Below the pieces are notes generated by a model that did no database searches, was not told where the DNA came from, and worked only from the letters and a program-made list of their open reading frames with translations. The position numbers and the translations under genes are program-made. From positions 1-64,000 of the forward strand of contig PMOS01000025.1 in assembly GCA_003161435.1 (NCBI GenBank): 64,000 nt of DNA. Direction: 5' to 3'. This document shows, in pieces, positions 27,317 to 36,028 of this stretch. Origin of the DNA: Vulcanimicrobiota bacterium (lineage in GTDB: Bacteria; Vulcanimicrobiota; Vulcanimicrobiia; Vulcanimicrobiales; Vulcanimicrobiaceae). How positions within the stretch are numbered: the first letter of the stretch is position 1; every line of letters starts with the position of its first letter.

Positions 27317-28695
27317 TACGCGGCGGGACGGTCGTCACCGCCACCGACCTGTTCCCCGCCGACATCCTCATCGAGAACGGCACGATCGCGGCGATCGCGC
27401 GCTCGATCACGAGCACCGCAAACGAGACGGTCGACGCGTCGGGCGCCTACGTCTTCCCGGGCTTCATCGACCCGCATACGCACCTCGACATGCCGTTCGG
27501 CGGGACGACGACGATCGACGACTTCGCCAGCGGCACGGTCGCCGCGGCGCTGGGCGGAACGACGACGATCGTCGACTTCGCGCTGCACACCAAAGGTGAC
27601 TCGCTGGCGAACGCGATCAAGACCTGGCACGGGAAAGCCGACGGCAAAGCGGCGATCGACTACGCGTTCCACCTCACCATCGCCGACGGCCGGCCAGAGA
27701 CGATCGACGAGATCCCGCGGATGATCGAGCGCGAGGGCGTGAACTCGTTCAAGGTCTTCATGGCCTACAAACACGTGCTGCAAGTCGACGACGAGACGAT
27801 CTTCAAGGTACTCAAAGCGGCGGCCCGGTACGGCGGCCTCGTCCAGGTGCACGCCGAGAACGGCGACGTCATCGAGGTCACCGTCAAGGAGGCGCTGGCC
27901 GCCGGCAACACCGCGCCGAAATACCACGGGCTGACGCGCCCGGTCGAGCTCGAAGCCGAGGCAACGTCGCGCGCGATCCGGCTGGCCGAGGTGGCCGGCG
28001 CGCCGCTGTACGTCGTGCACGTCTCGAGCGCGATGGCCGCCGACGCGATCAGCGACGGGCGCAAGCGCGGCCTGGCGATCTACGGCGAGACGTGCCCGCA
28101 ATATCTCGTTTGCGATTCGAGCGACTACGACCGGCCTGATTTCGCCGGCGCGAACTACGTCATGTCGCCGCCGCTGCGCGAGAAGCGCGATCAAGCCGTT
28201 CTCCTCAAGAAGCTCAAGAACGGCGAGCTGCACGCGTTCGGCTCCGACCACTGCTCGTTCAACAACTGCGGGCAGAAAGAGCTGGGCAAGGACGACTTCT
28301 CGAAGATCCCCAACGGCGCGCCGACGATCGAGGACCGGGTCGCGATCCTGTACGAGTACGGCGTGAACAAGGGCGTGATCGGCCTCAACCAATTCGTCGC
28401 GCTGGCGTCGACCAATCCGGCCAAGCTGTTCGGACTGTTCCCGCGCAAGGGCACCATTGCGGTCGGCAGCGACGCAGACGTCGTCGTGTGGGACCCGGCC
28501 GTGCAGCGCACGATCTCGGCCAAGACGCATCACATGAAGGCCGACAACAACATCTTCGAAGGGATGACGGTGCGCGGCCGCCCGCGTTACGTCTTCTCGC
28601 GCGGCCGTAAGGTCGCCGACGGCGAGACCTTCACCGGCGCGCCAGGCCAAGGGATCCATCAGAAGTCCGCGCCCTTCCGCCCCGTCAACTTATGA
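27313..28695 (+). CDS. hydA: Dihydropyrimidinase / hydantoinase
   Basis: About 460 residues from the GTG that overlaps the preA stop (GTGA). It opens with the cyclic amidohydrolase start VIRGGTVVTATDLFPADI. Metal ligands are in DPHTHLDMP, the carboxylated lysine is in FKVFMAYK (about residue 150), further histidines are in QVHAENGD and YVVHVSS, and the last metal aspartate is in GSDHCSF (about residue 314). The enzyme opens dihydrouracil to N-carbamoyl-beta-alanine, the second step of the reductive pathway. Position and full motif set leave little doubt, though hydantoinase activity on other substrates is likely too. Confidence 0.95.
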   Translation: MIRGGTVVTATDLFPADILIENGTIAAIARSITSTANETVDASGAYVFPGFIDPHTHLDMPFGGTTTIDDFASGTVAAALGGTTTIVDFALHTKGDSLANAIKTWHGKADGKAAIDYAFHLTIADGRPETIDEIPRMIEREGVNSFKVFMAYKHVLQVDDETIFKVLKAAARYGGLVQVHAENGDVIEVTVKEALAAGNTAPKYHGLTRPVELEAEATSRAIRLAEVAGAPLYVVHVSSAMAADAISDGRKRGLAIYGETCPQYLVCDSSDYDRPDFAGANYVMSPPLREKRDQAVLLKKLKNGELHAFGSDHCSFNNCGQKELGKDDFSKIPNGAPTIEDRVAILYEYGVNKGVIGLNQFVALASTNPAKLFGLFPRKGTIAVGSDADVVVWDPAVQRTISAKTHHMKADNNIFEGMTVRGRPRYVFSRGRKVADGETFTGAPGQGIHQKSAPFRPVNL

Positions 28696-28705
28696 GGAGA
28701 TCGCG

Positions 28706-29596
28706 GTGAGCGATAGCGACATCGTCCGGATCGGTTTGGTCCAAGCGCACCACGACACCGACGGGGCCGAGCCGGTCGAGGTCCACAAGCGCGAGGCGAT
28801 CAAAAAGCACGAGCGCTTGATCCGCGAAGCGGCGCAGCGCGGGGCGCAGATCGTGTGCCTGCAAGAACTGTTCTACGGACCGTACTTCTGCACCGAGCAG
28901 AGCCCGAAATGGTACGAGGCGACCGAGTCGATCCCCGACGGCCCGACGACGCGGCGCATGCAGGACCTCGCGCGCGAGCTGGGGATCGCGCTCGTCGTCC
29001 CGATGTACGAGCGCACGATCAGCGGCGTCTACTACAACACCGCGGCGGTGATCGACGCCGACGGCGCGTTCCTGGGCATCTACCGCAAGCACCATCTGCC
29101 GCAGGTCGCGGCGGGTCCGGCACCGTGCGGCTTTTGGGAGAAGTACTACTTCAAGCCGGGCAACGCCGGCTATCCCACGTTTCAAACGGCGTTCGCGCGG
29201 ATCGGCGTGTACATCTGCTACGACCGCCACTTCCCCGAAGGCGCGCGACTGCTCGGCCTGAACGGCGCCGAGATCGTGTTCAACCCGTCGGCGACGGTCG
29301 CCGGGCTCTCGGAGTATCTCTGGAAGCTCGAGCAGCCCGCACATGCGGTCGCCAACGGCTACTACGTCGGCGCGATCAACCGCGTCGGCGTCGAGACGCC
29401 GTGGAACATGGGCGAGTTCTACGGGCAGTCGTATCTGGTCGATCCGCGCGGACAGTTCGTCACGATCGGGTCGCGCGACAAGGACGAGGTCGTCATCGGC
29501 GACATGGATCGCCGGGTGATCGAAGAGGTGCGCAACACCTGGCAGTTCTACCGCGACCGCCGTCCCGAGACGTACGGCGCGATGGTCGAAGTCTAG
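28706..29596 (+). CDS. Beta-ureidopropionase (N-carbamoyl-beta-alanine amidohydrolase)
   Basis: A 296-residue nitrilase-superfamily enzyme. The catalytic triad is visible: Glu in LQELFYGPYF (about residue 52), Lys in YRKHHLPQ (about 128) and Cys in YICYDRHFPEG (about 172). The GTG start at 28706 is preceded by GGAG. It releases beta-alanine (or beta-aminoisobutyrate), CO2 and ammonia from the product of the preceding enzyme, completing the pathway. The length is shorter than animal beta-ureidopropionases but usual for bacterial ones. Confidence 0.94.
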   Translation: MSDSDIVRIGLVQAHHDTDGAEPVEVHKREAIKKHERLIREAAQRGAQIVCLQELFYGPYFCTEQSPKWYEATESIPDGPTTRRMQDLARELGIALVVPMYERTISGVYYNTAAVIDADGAFLGIYRKHHLPQVAAGPAPCGFWEKYYFKPGNAGYPTFQTAFARIGVYICYDRHFPEGARLLGLNGAEIVFNPSATVAGLSEYLWKLEQPAHAVANGYYVGAINRVGVETPWNMGEFYGQSYLVDPRGQFVTIGSRDKDEVVIGDMDRRVIEEVRNTWQFYRDRRPETYGAMVEV

Positions 29597-29606
29597 TGGG
29601 TTCAGG

Positions 29607-31127
29607 GTGACGGCCACGCAGGTCGAGCGCGACGGCATCGTCGCGCTGACCGACGATGCGGCGCGCACGGCCTCGACGAACTGGGATCTCTGGAACGACG
29701 ATCTGCGGCCGTGCACGCGCACCGAGCATACCTGGGCCGGGTCGCGCTTCGCCAGCTTGTGGATCGGGATGTGCCTGTGCATCCCGACCTACTCGCTCGC
29801 CAGCGGGATGATCTCGCTGGGGATGAACTGGTGGGAAGCGGTCCTGACGATCTTCACCGGGAGCTGCGTCGTGCTGGTTCCGATCCTGCTCGTCGCGCAC
29901 GCCGGGACGCGCTACGGGATCCCGTATCCCGTCTTCGCGCGTTTGTGGTTCGGGACGCGCGGCGCCCACGTTCCGGCGCTGGCCCGTGCGGTCATCGGCG
30001 CCGGCTGGTTCGGCATCAACTCGTGGTTCGGCGGCTTGGCGCTCGACGCGATCGTCTCGCGCCTGGCGCCGCACTGGAGCGCGTTCGGCCCGCACCTCTT
30101 CGCCGCGTTCGGCGCGTTTTGGCTGCTCAACGTGGGGATCGCGATGCGCGGTCCGCAGGCGATCGGGCGGCTCGCCACGTTCGCGGCGCCGACGCTCGGC
30201 CTCGCCGCGGTCGCGCTGTTCGCCTGGGGTTTGACGGCGGCAGGCGGCGTCGGGCCGATGCTATCCGCACCTGCGACGCTGCACGGGGGTGCGTTCTGGA
30301 GCGCGTTCTTCCCGTCGGTCATCGGCGTCGTCGCGTTCTGGGCGACGCTCGCGCTCAACATCCCGGACTACTCGCGCTACGCCCGCTCGCAGCGCGCGCA
30401 GCTGCGGGGGCAGCTGGTGATGCCGTTCGTGATGGCGATCTTCTCATTCATCGGGATCGCCGTGACGTCGGCGACGTTGGCGATCTACGGCAAAGCGCTG
30501 TGGAACCCGGTCGATCTGATCGTGAAGTTCCCGACGATCGTCGTGCTGATCGGCGGGATCGTGGTGATCCTCTCGTCGATCACGATCAACGTCGGCGCGA
30601 ACGTCATGGCGCCGGCCCGCGCGTTCGAGAACCTGTGGCCTCGGACGATCACCTTCGCCGGCGGCGCTGTGTTGACGGGGCTGCTCTCGCTGTTGATGCA
30701 GCCGTGGTACGTTCTCTCGACGTTCGCGACGTACGTGTTCACCTGGCTCGGCACGTACGGCACGCTGCTCGGCCCGTTCGACGGGATCGCGATCGCCGAC
30801 TACTGGCTGGTGCGCAGCCTGCGGCTGGATCTGTTCCAGCTCTACTCGCACGATAGCCGCTACGACTACGCGGGTGGTTGGAACCTGCGCGCGATCGGCG
30901 CCCTGGTCGTCGGATGGATCCCGCCGCTGATCGGCCTGAAGTACGCGCCGCTGCACTTCTTGTGGTCCGGCGGCTGGCTGTTCAGCATCATCGTCGCCGC
31001 GCTCGCCTACACTTGGCTCATGCGCACGGACACGTCGCGCCTCAGCGAAGCCGAGTACGAAGCGATCACCGAGGTCGAGCAGTCCGCGTACGGCCTGGCG
31101 AGATTCGGACAAACGACGCGGCACTAA
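29607..31127 (+). CDS. NCS1-family nucleobase/hydantoin permease
   Basis: A 506-residue integral membrane protein with about 12 hydrophobic segments. The start region NWDLWNDDLRPC and the helix 1 motif WIGMCLCIPTYSLASGMI are typical of NCS1 cation symporters (uracil, allantoin, hydantoin). Later ALNIPDYSRYARSQR and the final helices fit as well. It is the last gene of the pyrimidine-degradation operon and most likely imports uracil, thymine or a dihydropyrimidine. Its TAA stop overlaps the stop of the convergent YjbR gene in CTAA. Confidence 0.93.
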   Translation: MTATQVERDGIVALTDDAARTASTNWDLWNDDLRPCTRTEHTWAGSRFASLWIGMCLCIPTYSLASGMISLGMNWWEAVLTIFTGSCVVLVPILLVAHAGTRYGIPYPVFARLWFGTRGAHVPALARAVIGAGWFGINSWFGGLALDAIVSRLAPHWSAFGPHLFAAFGAFWLLNVGIAMRGPQAIGRLATFAAPTLGLAAVALFAWGLTAAGGVGPMLSAPATLHGGAFWSAFFPSVIGVVAFWATLALNIPDYSRYARSQRAQLRGQLVMPFVMAIFSFIGIAVTSATLAIYGKALWNPVDLIVKFPTIVVLIGGIVVILSSITINVGANVMAPARAFENLWPRTITFAGGAVLTGLLSLLMQPWYVLSTFATYVFTWLGTYGTLLGPFDGIAIADYWLVRSLRLDLFQLYSHDSRYDYAGGWNLRAIGALVVGWIPPLIGLKYAPLHFLWSGGWLFSIIVAALAYTWLMRTDTSRLSEAEYEAITEVEQSAYGLARFGQTTRH

Positions 31128-31510
31128 ACCCCAGTTTTTTTGTCACCCTGAGCCCGCGCCTCTGAATCGAGTTTGGCGGCGAGGCGTTTGGGGGCTTGCA
31201 AAAGCCAGGCCGCCGTCAGCACGTCGCGGAGCTCGGCGGTCCGAATCTCGCCGAGCCGGACCAGCACCCACGGATACTTCTCATAGTGCGGCGTGACGAA
31301 GAACGTGCCGGGCGCGGCCAGCACGAGCGCTTCGCGTTCGTCGCCGACGCGCACGACGAGCGTCTCGCCGTCTTCGCGCAGCCGGGCGAACAGCTTGCCG
31401 CGCACCTTGAGCGCAGCGGTACCGTACGACGTGCTCTCTTCGACCTCGGGCAAGGCCGCAGCCGCGGCGAGCACGCGCTTCCAGCCCGACGGCGAAGCTG
31501 TCCGCTTCAC
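31124..31510 (-). CDS. MmcQ/YjbR family DNA-binding-like protein
   Basis: A 128-residue protein with the CyaY-like fold pattern of the YjbR family: PEVEESTSYGTAALKVRGKL, LVVRVGDEREALV and the C-terminal helix RTAELRDVLTAAWLLQAPKRL. Function in the family is not well established. The C-terminal residues RAQGDKK come from half a palindromic repeat, the same peptide as in PreT. It converges with the permease gene and is probably followed upstream by the aminotransferase on the same strand, with a 39-base gap. Confidence 0.82.
   Translation of the reverse strand: MKRTASPSGWKRVLAAAAALPEVEESTSYGTAALKVRGKLFARLREDGETLVVRVGDEREALVLAAPGTFFVTPHYEKYPWVLVRLGEIRTAELRDVLTAAWLLQAPKRLAAKLDSEARAQGDKKTGV
31137..31160. 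repeat. Partial palindromic repeat at the 3' end of the YjbR gene
   Basis: GTCACCCTGAGCCCGCGCCT matches the left arm of the repeat family and contributes the last codons of the YjbR gene. A run of seven T precedes it. Confidence 0.6.
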
Positions 31511-31549
31511 AGCCGTGGTCGTGATGTCACCCCGCGATGACGCTCCCGT

Positions 31550-32911
31550 TCACGACGACTTCGCGGCACCGTACGCCGCAGCCAACTCGCCGACGGCGGC
31601 GTCGATCGTCGCGACGGCCTCGTCGATCTGCTCGTCGGTGATCGTCAACGGCGGCGCGATGTGGAGGACGCTGTAGCGGCCGAACATGTAGGCGCCGCGC
31701 TTCTTGAGAGCGGCGAACAGTGCGGGCATCGGGCCGAGCGACTTCCCTTGCCACGGCACCAGCGGCGTGCGCGTAGTACGATCGCTCACGAATTCGAGCG
31801 CGAAGAACGCGCCGATGCCGCGCACTTCGCCGACGATCTCGTGCTTGTCGCGCAGGCGTTCGAGTCCCGCGCGAAGCCGCGGCTCAATGCCGTTTTTCGT
31901 GCGCGCGTAGAGATCGTCGTCGCGGTACGCCTGCAGCGCGGCAACGCCGGTCGCCATCGCGAGCGGATGACCGGAATAGGTGTGCCCGGCCGGCAGCGGC
32001 TTGCCGTCGAACGCGGCGGCGAGACGCTCGCGCACGATCACTCCGCCGAGCGGGACGTAGCCCGACGTCACGCCCTTGGCAAAGGTGATCAGGTCGGGGA
32101 CGACGCCGAAGCGCTCCCCGCCGAACGCGGCGCCGGTGCGCCCAAACCCGGTCATCACCTCGTCGAAGATCAAGAGGATGCCGTGCGCGTCGCACAGCGC
32201 GCGCAAACCGGCGAGATAACCCGGCGGAAAGACGATCACGCCGTTGGAGCCGATCACCGGCTCGATCAGGATCGCGGCGACCGCCTCGGGGTTCTCCGCG
32301 GCGACGACGTCGGCGACGTGCGCCAGCGCGCGGCGCGTCTCCTCGGCCGGATCGGTGGCGAAGAACGGGCTGCGGTACGGATATGCGGCCCAGAAGTGCA
32401 CGACGCCGGGCATCACGCTGGTCGGCTCGTTGAACCAACGTCGGCTCTCGCCGGTCAGCGTCGCCGAGCCGGCGCCCGAACCGTGGAACGAGCGATAGCC
32501 GGCCAGCACCTTGCTGCGCCCGGTGAGCACGCGCGCGAACTTGACCGCGTCCTCGTTCGCCGACGCGCCGGAGGTCGTGAAGAAGACGCGCCCACCTTCA
32601 GCGCCCCAGGGCGCCAGTTGGACCAGCGCTTCACCGAGCTCGGCGCGCACGTCGTTGAACCAGCTCGGCGGGCTGAAGCACAGCCGATCGACCTGCGCGT
32701 GCATCGCGGCTCGCACCGCAGGATGGCCGTGACCGAGGTTCACCGCGATGAGTCCCGAGGTCAGGTCGGCGTAGCGGTTGCCGTCCGCGTCGTAGAGATA
32801 GATCCCCTCACCGCGCACGATCACCGGCGGCTGCAGGTTCGCCTGCGCCATCCACGGTGTGAGCACGTAGCGCGCGTGCTTGGTCGCGAGCGCCTCGCCG
32901 GTTGCGATCAT
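31550..32911 (-). CDS. Class III PLP aminotransferase, probable beta-alanine transaminase
   Basis: A 453-residue aminotransferase. The PLP-binding lysine is in LITFAKGVTSGYVPLGG (about residue 285), the aspartate in LIFDEVMTGFGRTG (about 252), and the phosphate loop region is TTSGASANEDAVKFAR. Class III members include beta-alanine:pyruvate and omega-amino acid transaminases. Its location next to a complete pathway producing beta-alanine makes conversion of beta-alanine to malonate semialdehyde the most likely role, by context. It is transcribed towards the operon from the opposite strand, so it must be regulated separately. Confidence 0.88.
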   Translation of the reverse strand: MIATGEALATKHARYVLTPWMAQANLQPPVIVRGEGIYLYDADGNRYADLTSGLIAVNLGHGHPAVRAAMHAQVDRLCFSPPSWFNDVRAELGEALVQLAPWGAEGGRVFFTTSGASANEDAVKFARVLTGRSKVLAGYRSFHGSGAGSATLTGESRRWFNEPTSVMPGVVHFWAAYPYRSPFFATDPAEETRRALAHVADVVAAENPEAVAAILIEPVIGSNGVIVFPPGYLAGLRALCDAHGILLIFDEVMTGFGRTGAAFGGERFGVVPDLITFAKGVTSGYVPLGGVIVRERLAAAFDGKPLPAGHTYSGHPLAMATGVAALQAYRDDDLYARTKNGIEPRLRAGLERLRDKHEIVGEVRGIGAFFALEFVSDRTTRTPLVPWQGKSLGPMPALFAALKKRGAYMFGRYSVLHIAPPLTITDEQIDEAVATIDAAVGELAAAYGAAKSS

Positions 32912-33006
32912 TCCAGGACCCTCCCGGGAATCGCCTACGCCGCGGACGGCGGCGAGTCCGCCTTACCGCGGGCGGTCGACCCCCCCATACTGCGATCGCG
33001 GTGTTC

Positions 33007-33094
33007 ACGGCGCCTTGCAAGCCCGCGTGCGTGCGGAAAGGGCTGACCTAGTAATTGGAAGCACGATCTCGTGTGTTGACATGCGGTCAGGCAT
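33007..33094 (-). pseudogene. 5' remnant of a Uma2-family gene
   Basis: From an ATG at 33094 the frame reads MPDRMSTHEIVLPITRSA and stops near 33007. This matches the first residues of the intact Uma2 gene at 36.6 kb (MREPMSIHEIVLPSTKP) and then diverges. The upstream bases to 33130 also match. The remaining gene body is missing. This remnant marks the left side of the 33-36 kb accessory island; the rest of the 32912-33205 gap shows no gene. Confidence 0.65.
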
Positions 33095-33205
33095 TGCTAC
33101 CGATTCAGCCGCGCAACGGCAGATAACTCATGTTTTCGCTGAAGTTGTGTCCGCCAAGCCCTCGGAGGTAGGGATGTCAGGCTGACCCTGGGTAGATTCG
33201 TCCAG

Positions 33206-33607
33206 ATGGACGATCAGCATCCGCACAGCCGGCGACGTAAATCTTGCTATAGCCTGGAAAGTCGCGGGAAGGAGTACCGTCGCGTTGCTTCGGAAGCGGG
33301 GCGCGAAATGCGCCGTTTGAAAGGCTCGGCTACGCCCGCCTACGCTCGGCAGTTGCACCAGATAAGAAAGCACGTCACGAATGCGGTCGGTGCGCTCGAC
33401 CGTGCAACGGCCGCATGCAGCGCTTTAGGAGCGAATTCCATTTCAGAGACATTGCGCAAGGCGCGGTTTCGCGTGCTGGAAGCATTCGGCGCCTACCAAT
33501 CGGAAGTCTCAAACGGCAACGTCGAGCAAGCGGACAAAATACTAAGGGCGCCACTGCAAGATGGATTTCGGTTGTTGCGGGAGGCCCTTCAGGTAGCCTG
33601 CCCCTGA
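33206..33607 (+). CDS. Hypothetical protein, island gene 1
   Basis: A 133-residue basic protein, not recognised. It is predicted mostly helical (EYRRVASEAGREMRRLKGS, then QLHQIRKHVTNAVGALDRAT), with no signal peptide or membrane helix. GC content is visibly lower than in the flanking chromosome. It precedes the large island gene on the same strand with a 235-base gap that holds an inverted repeat. The start is the ATG at 33206; no clear Shine-Dalgarno is seen. Confidence 0.5.
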   Translation: MDDQHPHSRRRKSCYSLESRGKEYRRVASEAGREMRRLKGSATPAYARQLHQIRKHVTNAVGALDRATAACSALGANSISETLRKARFRVLEAFGAYQSEVSNGNVEQADKILRAPLQDGFRLLREALQVACP

Positions 33608-33687
33608 CGAGCCATCTGATCTGCTCTGCGAGCCACTTCAAGGTCTATGTCCGCTGCGGCACGATCGGGAACGTCGCGCGGGCTTAG

Positions 33688-33788
33688 GTCAAAAGGCCCA
33701 CTTGACTGCCTGCTTGGTCTGATTTACGATGCTGCGAACGCTCGTCTTCGCCAATGCGTGGGCGTTCCCAAGGCGGGCCTTTTGGTGT
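33688..33788. repeat. Long-armed inverted repeat between island genes
   Basis: The arms TCAAAAGGCCCACTTG (33688-33703) and CAAGGCGGGCCTTTTGG (33769-33785) are imperfect reverse complements, separated by about 65 bases that contain a smaller GAACGC/GCGTTC pair. It could fold as an RNA leader of the 688-residue gene or be the remnant of a mobile element. No gene is seen in the 33608-33842 gap. Confidence 0.45.
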
Positions 33789-33842
33789 CAACGGGTGGCC
33801 GCGTAGCAGCCGCGCTGTTGAGCAGCGCGTCGAGGACCGCAT

Positions 33843-35909
33843 TTGGACATCCGCATCGAGCAAAGTCGGCCCCATGATTTCCGATACTTTGTCCGTGTAA
33901 GAATTGACGGTACCGTCCGCAGAGCCTGGCTGTCGCGCGACCCGATCGCAAAGGACGACGCTCGGTCGTTGATTCGGGTCACCGTCGCGCCGGATGAGGT
34001 CCCGGCGCAGTATCGCAACTCCTTCGTCGAGTTCGTCCGCAGGATCGAGAGCCTCGATCCAACGCGTGCGATGTCGGCCGCAAAGCAAGCCGTCGTCAAG
34101 ATCGCGACACGTCAATGGAGCGACGATCGTTACCGCATCGCGGTTCACAAGATGGGCCCGGTCCCCGTGTTCGTCCCTCTGGAGGGGCAAATATACGTCG
34201 AAAGCGTTCGCGCCTTCGGATCGATCGCGCTTTATCCGCGCAGTCTTAGCTTATCGGAAGGTCCGGTGCGCGGGCCAGTCGTTGCTGAACAGTTATTTGC
34301 GTCTTTGGTCCACACGAACGCGTACAGCGTCCTGATGACCTATTTCGACGACATCTTCGAGCACTTCCGAGACATTAGTGACAAACTCGGGATTCTCGAC
34401 TCCATGAACCGTGTCCAGCTCGTTCGCGAAGTAATAAGTCAATCGGTAGTAGAGAAGCTCGCTATCTTGACGCCGAGTTGCGATGCGTGGAAGACCTACC
34501 AGAGCAACAAACGGACTCGGAAGGATGCAAGCCCCGAAAATCCACCACGGGGCGATGTCGAAGAGCGCGCAGTTTGCGCCTGGTTCGCCGACCACTACGT
34601 TCCTATCGGCGAAGCGATTTTTCTTTGGTGTATCGCGCGAACGTGCGTAATGATGTTCTTCGACGTGCTGGGAATCGATCTTCGCGGGGGGCTCGATCCT
34701 TCCGAGAGATTCGGGGCCGCAGCCGAGCTTCGAGACGTAGAATATCCGTCTGTTTCGAAGTGCATCGCCGTTTTCTGCAAACGGTATGACATTGATCAAG
34801 ACGTGTTCGATGATTCGGAGGTCGTCGCTTCCGCGGGACACGTTTTCGAGATATTCGAACGAGGCGAGATCGAGGAGCTGCGGACCGCGGATGCTTCCGG
34901 ACGGATGGTGACGAATCTTCGCGAGTTCTTACTGTTCATCAAGATAGCACGAAGAGAGCTGCAGAGCATCTACGGTGACCAGCGCTCGATTCATCGTGAA
35001 GCAATTATCTTCATATCGCGTCGGCTCGAGTCGCAGTTCGGGATCGAAGTAACGAACGTTCTGAGAAGTTCAGTCGAAGATGTTTTCGCCGATGGGACGC
35101 GCGTCACGACATTTCAGGGCGACGGCGGTGAACCTTTGAGGCCATCTATTAAGGCGCAGATTTCACTTGGGGATGCCGTTTGGTCGGTTATGCCTGAGCA
35201 CGATAAGGCCGCGGGGCAAGATCTGACCTGGCTCTATCTCGAAGCCGAGCATGCCTACTTGCTCAGTAAGCCATCGACGACTGTGGCTCGGAATCCGACC
35301 GACTTTAGTCACGCGAGGCGTCCTATGGCGCTCGTTGAAGATCCGCCTCTTGCGGAACAGCTTACGTGTTCTCGCGAAGTACTTCGCACTGGAACGTTGG
35401 AGCGACTCTTTGACAACGTCGCGATCATTCAGGAGAACAACGACGAACTCAGCGTTCACATCCGGGCGAACCTGCAGAAGCTCAAGCGAAGTGCCGCTCG
35501 ATCCCGCCGAATCGCCTTGTTAATCGGTTACCTACGCATGTTTACAGCGAACGACATCGGCGTGTTCGACCTTATCAACCGAGCATTTCGCCGTGAAAGC
35601 GGGTTTCGAGTCGTTTCCATCACGAAGGGAAAGTTCAAGGAAAAGTCCATTGGGACGGACTTCACGGAACGGGACTTCGTGAACGCCCACAAACACGCCG
35701 ATAAGCTTCGCGTTCAGGTCGGCCACGAAGCTCTCTCGATACTTCCACACAAACGCAACGGGCATTATGTTTTCAATCTCGACCGTATCGCGCAAGCCAT
35801 CACGGGTGACGCGAACATTTCCGAGGACATCCTGGCAGAGGATGTCGCAGCAGCGTTATCGGCGGTGCCGATCGGAGGTCACCACGGGGCTGGCGTGGTC
35901 GAGCGGTGA
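33843..35909 (+). CDS. Large unknown protein, island gene 2
   Basis: A 688-residue protein from a TTG start. I do not recognise the family. It appears cytoplasmic, with no signal peptide. A hydrophobic patch (AIFLWCIARTCVMMFFDVLG, about residue 260) may be a buried helix rather than a membrane span. The middle is helical and acidic; a C-terminal region (about 560-660: LIGYLRMFTANDIGVFDLIN and then KFKEKSIGTDFTERDFVNAH) looks like a folded nucleic-acid-associated or winged-helix domain, but this is only an impression. Codon usage is more AT-rich than in neighbours and the gene is bounded by Uma2 fragments, consistent with horizontal transfer. A defence role is possible but not shown. Confidence 0.6.
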   Translation: MDIRIEQSRPHDFRYFVRVRIDGTVRRAWLSRDPIAKDDARSLIRVTVAPDEVPAQYRNSFVEFVRRIESLDPTRAMSAAKQAVVKIATRQWSDDRYRIAVHKMGPVPVFVPLEGQIYVESVRAFGSIALYPRSLSLSEGPVRGPVVAEQLFASLVHTNAYSVLMTYFDDIFEHFRDISDKLGILDSMNRVQLVREVISQSVVEKLAILTPSCDAWKTYQSNKRTRKDASPENPPRGDVEERAVCAWFADHYVPIGEAIFLWCIARTCVMMFFDVLGIDLRGGLDPSERFGAAAELRDVEYPSVSKCIAVFCKRYDIDQDVFDDSEVVASAGHVFEIFERGEIEELRTADASGRMVTNLREFLLFIKIARRELQSIYGDQRSIHREAIIFISRRLESQFGIEVTNVLRSSVEDVFADGTRVTTFQGDGGEPLRPSIKAQISLGDAVWSVMPEHDKAAGQDLTWLYLEAEHAYLLSKPSTTVARNPTDFSHARRPMALVEDPPLAEQLTCSREVLRTGTLERLFDNVAIIQENNDELSVHIRANLQKLKRSAARSRRIALLIGYLRMFTANDIGVFDLINRAFRRESGFRVVSITKGKFKEKSIGTDFTERDFVNAHKHADKLRVQVGHEALSILPHKRNGHYVFNLDRIAQAITGDANISEDILAEDVAAALSAVPIGGHHGAGVVER

Positions 35910-35912
35910 TCG

Positions 35913-35966
35913 CCATGAACTCACGCATAGCTATCACAGCTTGGCCGTACGACGACAATACATCAC
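35913..35966 (-). pseudogene. Second Uma2 5' remnant at the end of the island gene
   Basis: Immediately after the stop of the 688-residue gene, the bases 35913-35966 match the first codons and upstream region of the Uma2 gene at 36.6 kb. Read on the minus strand, the frame is MIAMREFMAIT, compared with MIAMREPMSIH in the intact gene. The homology stops a few bases from the stop codon of the island gene. Confidence 0.65.
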
Positions 35967-36028
35967 GAGATGACGATCAGGAGAGGAGCAGCGATCCAGC
36001 GAGCTGCGCCTCCGCCGACGAGTCCGCC

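Noticed and set aside
33688..33788. Integron attC site for the inverted repeat.
   Set aside because: The core site sequences GTTRRRY and RYYYAAC are not found at the arm ends, and no integrase is seen.
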